From positions 276,568 to 340,567 of the forward strand of contig JAGOSY010000004.1 of NCBI GenBank assembly GCA_018062085.1: 64,000 nt of DNA. Reading direction: 5' to 3'. Source of the stretch: a bacterium (GTDB lineage: Bacteria > Cyanobacteriota > Vampirovibrionia > Obscuribacterales > Obscuribacteraceae). The notes under the pieces are model-generated. The model made no database searches and was not told the origin of the DNA. It was given only the letters and a program-made list of their open reading frames with translations. The position numbers and the translations under genes were made by a program. Shown here piece by piece: positions 60,545-64,000 of the stretch. Numbering within the stretch: the stretch's first letter is position 1; the number at the start of each line of letters is the position of its first letter.

Positions 60545-61438
60545 TTGTCTTCATCAACCAGAGATCTACTTTTAAAGAAAGCTTCAAAAGTAAGAGCAAA
60601 AAAACGTCTGGGTCAAAACTTTTTAATTGAGCCCTCAGTTCTCACTAAAATCGTCGAGAGCCTCAATTTAAGGAACGATGATCTCGTAGTTGAAATTGGC
60701 CCCGGCCTTGGCTTCTTAACGCAAGAGTTGCTCAAAACTGGTGCTCGCGTTTTCGCAATTGAGCTAGACCGCGAAATGGTTGAACAGCTGCAAGAAATAA
60801 AGCAACCCAATCTCACTGTAATTCACGCCGATTTTTTAGACTTTGACATTAGTTCGATAGCACCAGCAGCAGTGGCGGCCGGGGCAAAAATTAAAATCGT
60901 AGGGAATGTTCCCTATCAAATCACTACACCAATCATCACCCATGTCTTCGGTGAAATTGGCGAACCACAAGCCTGGCTTTCCTCAGTTGAAAGCTTGACC
61001 ATGACCATACAACGCGAAGTAGCATTGCGGCTTTCAGCAATGCCAGGTAGTAAGACCTACGGCCAGCTAACTTTATTAGGTAACTACTACAGTGTCTGTA
61101 AAATGATTATGTCTGTAGGCAAAGAATTGTTTGTGCCCCAGCCAGATGTTGAATCAGCTGTAGTACAAATGACTAGACTCTTGAAGCCCAGCGTAAAAGT
61201 AAACGACCCTCTCTTTCTTCGCAAGGTAATTGCTGGTGGCTTCAGAGAGCGCCGAAAGATGCTGCGCAACAATCTAGCCTTCACCCAGCTAAGCCAAGAA
61301 ACACTGGCTGAAATATTTGAAGAGTTAGCAGTGGCCCCTTCAGCTCGGGCAGAAAACCTGCCTCTATCCACTTTTGCACTCTTAGCAGACGCCATTCAAG
61401 CTCGGCGCAACAATGAAGAAAGAGAAGAAGCAGTATAA
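60545..61438 (+). CDS. rsmA: 16S rRNA (A1518/A1519) dimethyltransferase RsmA (KsgA)
   Basis: A 297-residue SAM-dependent methyltransferase dimethylating two adenines near the 3' end of 16S rRNA. Motifs: KKRLGQNFLIEPSVL, VVEIGPGLGFLTQELL, VFAIELDREMVEQL, GNVPYQITTPII, and a C-terminal helical domain (FRERRKMLRNNL). Start is TTG 60545 (TTG TCT TCA TCA) with only a weak site. Genes ispE and nth follow on the same strand, a common order near ispE. Confidence 0.93.
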   Translation: MSSSTRDLLLKKASKVRAKKRLGQNFLIEPSVLTKIVESLNLRNDDLVVEIGPGLGFLTQELLKTGARVFAIELDREMVEQLQEIKQPNLTVIHADFLDFDISSIAPAAVAAGAKIKIVGNVPYQITTPIITHVFGEIGEPQAWLSSVESLTMTIQREVALRLSAMPGSKTYGQLTLLGNYYSVCKMIMSVGKELFVPQPDVESAVVQMTRLLKPSVKVNDPLFLRKVIAGGFRERRKMLRNNLAFTQLSQETLAEIFEELAVAPSARAENLPLSTFALLADAIQARRNNEEREEAV

Positions 61439-61498
61439 AAAGAAGAGACAGTATAGAGAGAAGCTACAGTCTAGTCCTGAAAGCAAAAGCAATCTAAT

Positions 61499-62518
61499 AT
61501 GAACAAAACCTCAATAGAAGTAACAGCACCAGCCAAGCTCAATCTTACTTTTGAAGTATTAGGATTGCTCGATGATGGCTACCACGAAGTCCGATCGCTT
61601 ATGGCCGCAATAGACTTAAGTGACACTCTGACGTTTACCTTCACCCCAAGTCGCGAGCCAGCAATAAACATAACTATTGCCAACAATCTTGGGGCAATTC
61701 AAAAAGATAGTTTTCCTCTAGGTAGTGACAATTTAATTGCTAAAGCCATTCGTCTGTATCTATCGGCCATTGAAAAACCAATAAGTCTGAAAATTGACGT
61801 TTCAATACTCAAAAAAATACCAATTGGTGCCGGTATGGCAGGCGGCTCAGCCAACGCCGCGGCCGCGCTTTTGGCCATGAATCAATATTTCAAAGGTGAG
61901 CTAGCCTGGGCTCAATTGCTTGAACTTGCTGCCAAGTTAGGAGCCGATGTTCCCTTCTGCTTATCAGGCGGGCTCAGAGTTGGCACAGGGCGCGGGGATA
62001 TCTTAAGCGAAAAGCTGAGCAGCGAAAATTCACTAGCTTTAGTAATTGCCAAACCACGCAATCTTTCTATCGCCACTCCCTGGGTCTACGGTGCTTTTGA
62101 CGAATGTCCTGAAATCTTTCATCTTGCAGAAAAACTGCGTGATCGCTATATGACCGATACTTTGCCTTGCGATTTCGCCAGCCAGTCTCTGGCCCAAGGC
62201 AATCTGGTGGAAGCGCTCAAAGCGTTCGGTAACGATTTTGAACAAGTGGTTTTCCCTCACTATCAAGAGCTGAAAGACATCAAACAAACTTTCATAAAAC
62301 TGGGGGCCATGGGCTGTCACATGACCGGCAGCGGCCCGACAATATTTGCTGTAACGGCAGACCGAGAGGCAGCAGAAAAACTCAAGATAGACTTTTACGA
62401 AAACTACTGCCAAGTAAACGAAATTGCCTGCGCCACCAAATACGACCCTATCGATCTTTGGGTGGCTAGCACTATTGAACGTGGTGCTCAAGTATTAGAG
62501 GTTAAGAGTGAAAGCTAA
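61499..62518 (+). CDS. ispE: 4-diphosphocytidyl-2-C-methyl-D-erythritol kinase
   Basis: A 339-residue GHMP kinase of the MEP isoprenoid pathway. Motifs: VTAPAKLNLTFEVLGLLDDGYHEVRSLM, the ATP loop PIGAGMAGGSANAAAAL, VPFCLSGG, and MGCHMTGSGPTIFAV. ATG 61499. It overlaps nth by 11 bases, so coupling is likely. The rsmA-ispE neighbourhood is common in bacteria. Confidence 0.93.
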   Translation: MNKTSIEVTAPAKLNLTFEVLGLLDDGYHEVRSLMAAIDLSDTLTFTFTPSREPAINITIANNLGAIQKDSFPLGSDNLIAKAIRLYLSAIEKPISLKIDVSILKKIPIGAGMAGGSANAAAALLAMNQYFKGELAWAQLLELAAKLGADVPFCLSGGLRVGTGRGDILSEKLSSENSLALVIAKPRNLSIATPWVYGAFDECPEIFHLAEKLRDRYMTDTLPCDFASQSLAQGNLVEALKAFGNDFEQVVFPHYQELKDIKQTFIKLGAMGCHMTGSGPTIFAVTADREAAEKLKIDFYENYCQVNEIACATKYDPIDLWVASTIERGAQVLEVKSES

Positions 62519-63242
62519 AGCAATTAGTAAGAAGACGGTAACCAGCAAGACTAAAGTTGTTGAAAAGAAGCCTGCTTCTAAAGTTAAGATTAAAGGCCCA
62601 GAGAAAGTTACTTTGGTGCCTAAGGCCAAGGCTCAGCGCATCATCGATATTCTTTGTCACACCTACCCTGAAGCAGAATGTGAACTGAACTACGACTCAG
62701 ATTTTCAACTTCTCATTGCCGTGGTGCTCTCAGCTCAAAGCACTGACGTCACTATCAATAAAGTCTGTGCAGAACTTTTCAAATATTATCCGACAGCCAA
62801 GGATCTAGCCGAAGCAGATATAGAGCACATCAAAAAGCTCATTAAGGCAAGTGGATTTTTCAACGCTAAAGCCAAGAACATTCAGGCTTGCGCTCAAGCA
62901 ATAGTGAGCAAATACAACGGCATAGTTCCTACTCAGCATGAACAATTAACTGAACTGCCTGGTGTGGGAAGAAAAACAGCTAATGTGGTGCTTGGAGTCG
63001 CTCACGGGGTCTCAGGCTGGAGTGTTGACACCCACGTGCAAAGACTATCAAGGCGTCTCGGCTTTACCAAAGAGACCGATCCCTACAAAATTGAGCTAGA
63101 TTTGCAAAAAGTCTTTCCCAAGCAAGATTGGTCGAAATTATCAATCACAATAATTTGGCACGGCCGCCGTCTTTGTTTTGCTCGCAAGCCAAACTGTGGC
63201 TCTTGCCCAGTGCAAGAACTTTGCCCATCTTCAGAAGTCTAG
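62508..63242 (+). CDS. nth: endonuclease III (DNA glycosylase/AP lyase)
   Basis: A 244-residue base-excision repair glycosylase for oxidised pyrimidines. A Lys-rich N-terminal extension of about 35 residues is followed by the HhH core with LPGVGRKTANVVLG (catalytic Lys) and WSVDTHVQRLSRRLG (catalytic Asp). At the C-terminus comes the 4Fe-4S motif C-x6-C-x2-C-x5-C (CFARKPNCGSCPVQELC). GTG 62508 lies inside the end of ispE (11-base overlap). The extension is basic and may help DNA contact. Confidence 0.94.
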   Translation: MKAKAISKKTVTSKTKVVEKKPASKVKIKGPEKVTLVPKAKAQRIIDILCHTYPEAECELNYDSDFQLLIAVVLSAQSTDVTINKVCAELFKYYPTAKDLAEADIEHIKKLIKASGFFNAKAKNIQACAQAIVSKYNGIVPTQHEQLTELPGVGRKTANVVLGVAHGVSGWSVDTHVQRLSRRLGFTKETDPYKIELDLQKVFPKQDWSKLSITIIWHGRRLCFARKPNCGSCPVQELCPSSEV

Positions 63243-63377
63243 AAGCCGAGAAGAGTGGTTACGGCCAGGCCGAGTAGCTGATAAATTGAGCAACTACCAA
63301 ATAAGGTGTATTAATGGGTAATTCAGGGCATTAAATAACAGGTATAGTAAGTTGTGACCGGCGAAAGAGGGATGGTA

Positions 63378-63761
63378 ATGTCCGACGAAACTGTCGAATC
63401 TAAAACCAAAGTGGAAAGACTCGGGTTCTTCGAAAACATCAAAGAATCTGCAAAACACGTCGGCAAGTCTGTTGAAACTCAAGGCCGAAGCGTAAGAGTT
63501 GAAGACAAGATTTCTTCGCTCTTAGTTCCTGTCACCTGCATCGGCCTAACCATTGCAGTAACTATCGGCGGCTGGGCAAGGTTAATTGTCTCAACTCTAG
63601 CTCTAGCTGCTTTGCTCTATTATGTACTCAGTCGTATTGGTATTATGCGAACACTGAGCGAGCGTCAAGCAGCTCTGATTTGGCATATCGTACTCAGTGT
63701 CTTCCTACTAGGAATTACGTTTAGCTTTGTCTTCTTAGAAGTGCTCAATCGCATTCGATAA
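63378..63761 (+). CDS. small membrane protein
   Basis: About 127 residues from ATG 63378, chosen because AGAGGG sits six bases upstream; a GTG at 63354 is also in frame. A charged N-terminal part of about 55 residues (VESKTKVERLGFFENI, KESAKHVGKSVETQGRSVRVEDKI) is followed by two or three membrane segments (VPVTCIGLTIAVTIGG, LIVSTLALAALLYYVL, HIVLSVFLLGITFSFVFLE). No family recognised. It stands alone after nth. The last 239 bases of the window (63762-64000) show no gene I can support. Confidence 0.65.
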   Translation: MSDETVESKTKVERLGFFENIKESAKHVGKSVETQGRSVRVEDKISSLLVPVTCIGLTIAVTIGGWARLIVSTLALAALLYYVLSRIGIMRTLSERQAALIWHIVLSVFLLGITFSFVFLEVLNRIR

Positions 63762-64000
63762 GCTCACGAATTGCATTTGGGCTTTGATTGGTAACACAGA
63801 GCGTACCGCTCTTGGCGGATAACCTTCCTGAGATTGGAGCTATTTTCAGACGAGCGTATCACAAATCAGAGTGGTATAGGAACTCTTACAATAGAGACGC
63901 TGCCGCCATTTCAGGGCGCGTGTAGACGATTTGTAGACGTCGACGCCAGCGACCTGGTGGCATGAGCAAATAAGACTGCCACAGGCATTGCCACAGCGAG

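Noticed and set aside
63762..64000. Gene or integrase at the right edge
   Set aside because: A short minus-strand open stretch is seen, but it has no identifiable motif and runs off the window, so it was not called.

Overview
This 64 kb stretch looks like a chromosomal piece of a Gram-negative-type, non-phage, heterotrophic bacterium. The closest match I can suggest from gene style is the non-photosynthetic cyanobacterial relatives (Melainabacteria / Vampirovibrionia, Obscuribacterales-like). This is inference from several traits: very many TPR proteins, many Hanks-type Ser/Thr kinases (two with an N-terminal Cys-rich CxxC...CPxD module), Q/N-rich secreted proteins, TadE/TadG-like proteins, a SulP transporter, and MqnE (futalosine menaquinone pathway). 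No rRNA, tRNA, CRISPR array or complete insertion sequence was seen. Most of the window is dense housekeeping sequence, with GTG and TTG starts common.

Layout. 1-5 kb: the 3' end of alaS, an RNase H, an envelope module (CsgG-like protein with two TPR/secreted partners behind a hairpin-rich leader) and a class IV branched-chain aminotransferase. 5-10 kb: an SRPBCC protein, a Gly-rich secreted protein, a bifunctional RSH (p)ppGpp enzyme and the RdgB nucleotide-pool cleaner. 10-18.9 kb is the accessory part: TPR proteins, a PepSY protein, a PDZ+thioredoxin-fold protein, TadE/TadG-like proteins, and a lone 538-residue methyltransferase. The methyltransferase is bracketed by two copies of the same terminator hairpin, with a 53-bp dispersed repeat and a second duplicated hairpin outside it. 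18.9-24.5 kb: a UbiD-family decarboxylase, an S41 protease and two Q/N-rich repeat proteins. 24.5-33 kb: a TPR protein, HflX, SulP, a GlcD-type flavoprotein, a TonB-C-like protein and TatD.

33-46.7 kb is the most striking part: six Ser/Thr kinases in under 14 kb. Four lie on the plus strand as a tandemly duplicated pair (A-B-A'-B'), each with N-terminal membrane segments plus small beta-rich (PH-like?) modules and a C-terminal kinase. The kinases have unusual signature loops: HRDFTP or HRDLTP instead of HRDLKP, and DFD instead of DFG in both A-type members. They converge on a minus-strand operon made of a soluble kinase, a roughly 1270-residue Ser/Pro/Gln-rich single-pass membrane protein, and a kinase with a C-terminal membrane segment and TPR-like tail.

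46.8-64 kb: DprA, a TPR+PDZ protein, MqnE, a GNAT acetyltransferase, NurA, an HTH protein, and an in-frame fusion of an alkyltransferase-like (ATL) DNA-binding domain to a membrane-anchored beta-carbonic anhydrase. A ClpN-only protein follows, then SurE, a DUF4013-like membrane protein, a CorC/CNNM-type transporter, RsmA (KsgA), IspE, endonuclease III and a small membrane protein. UbiD and MqnE together suggest menaquinone made through futalosine.
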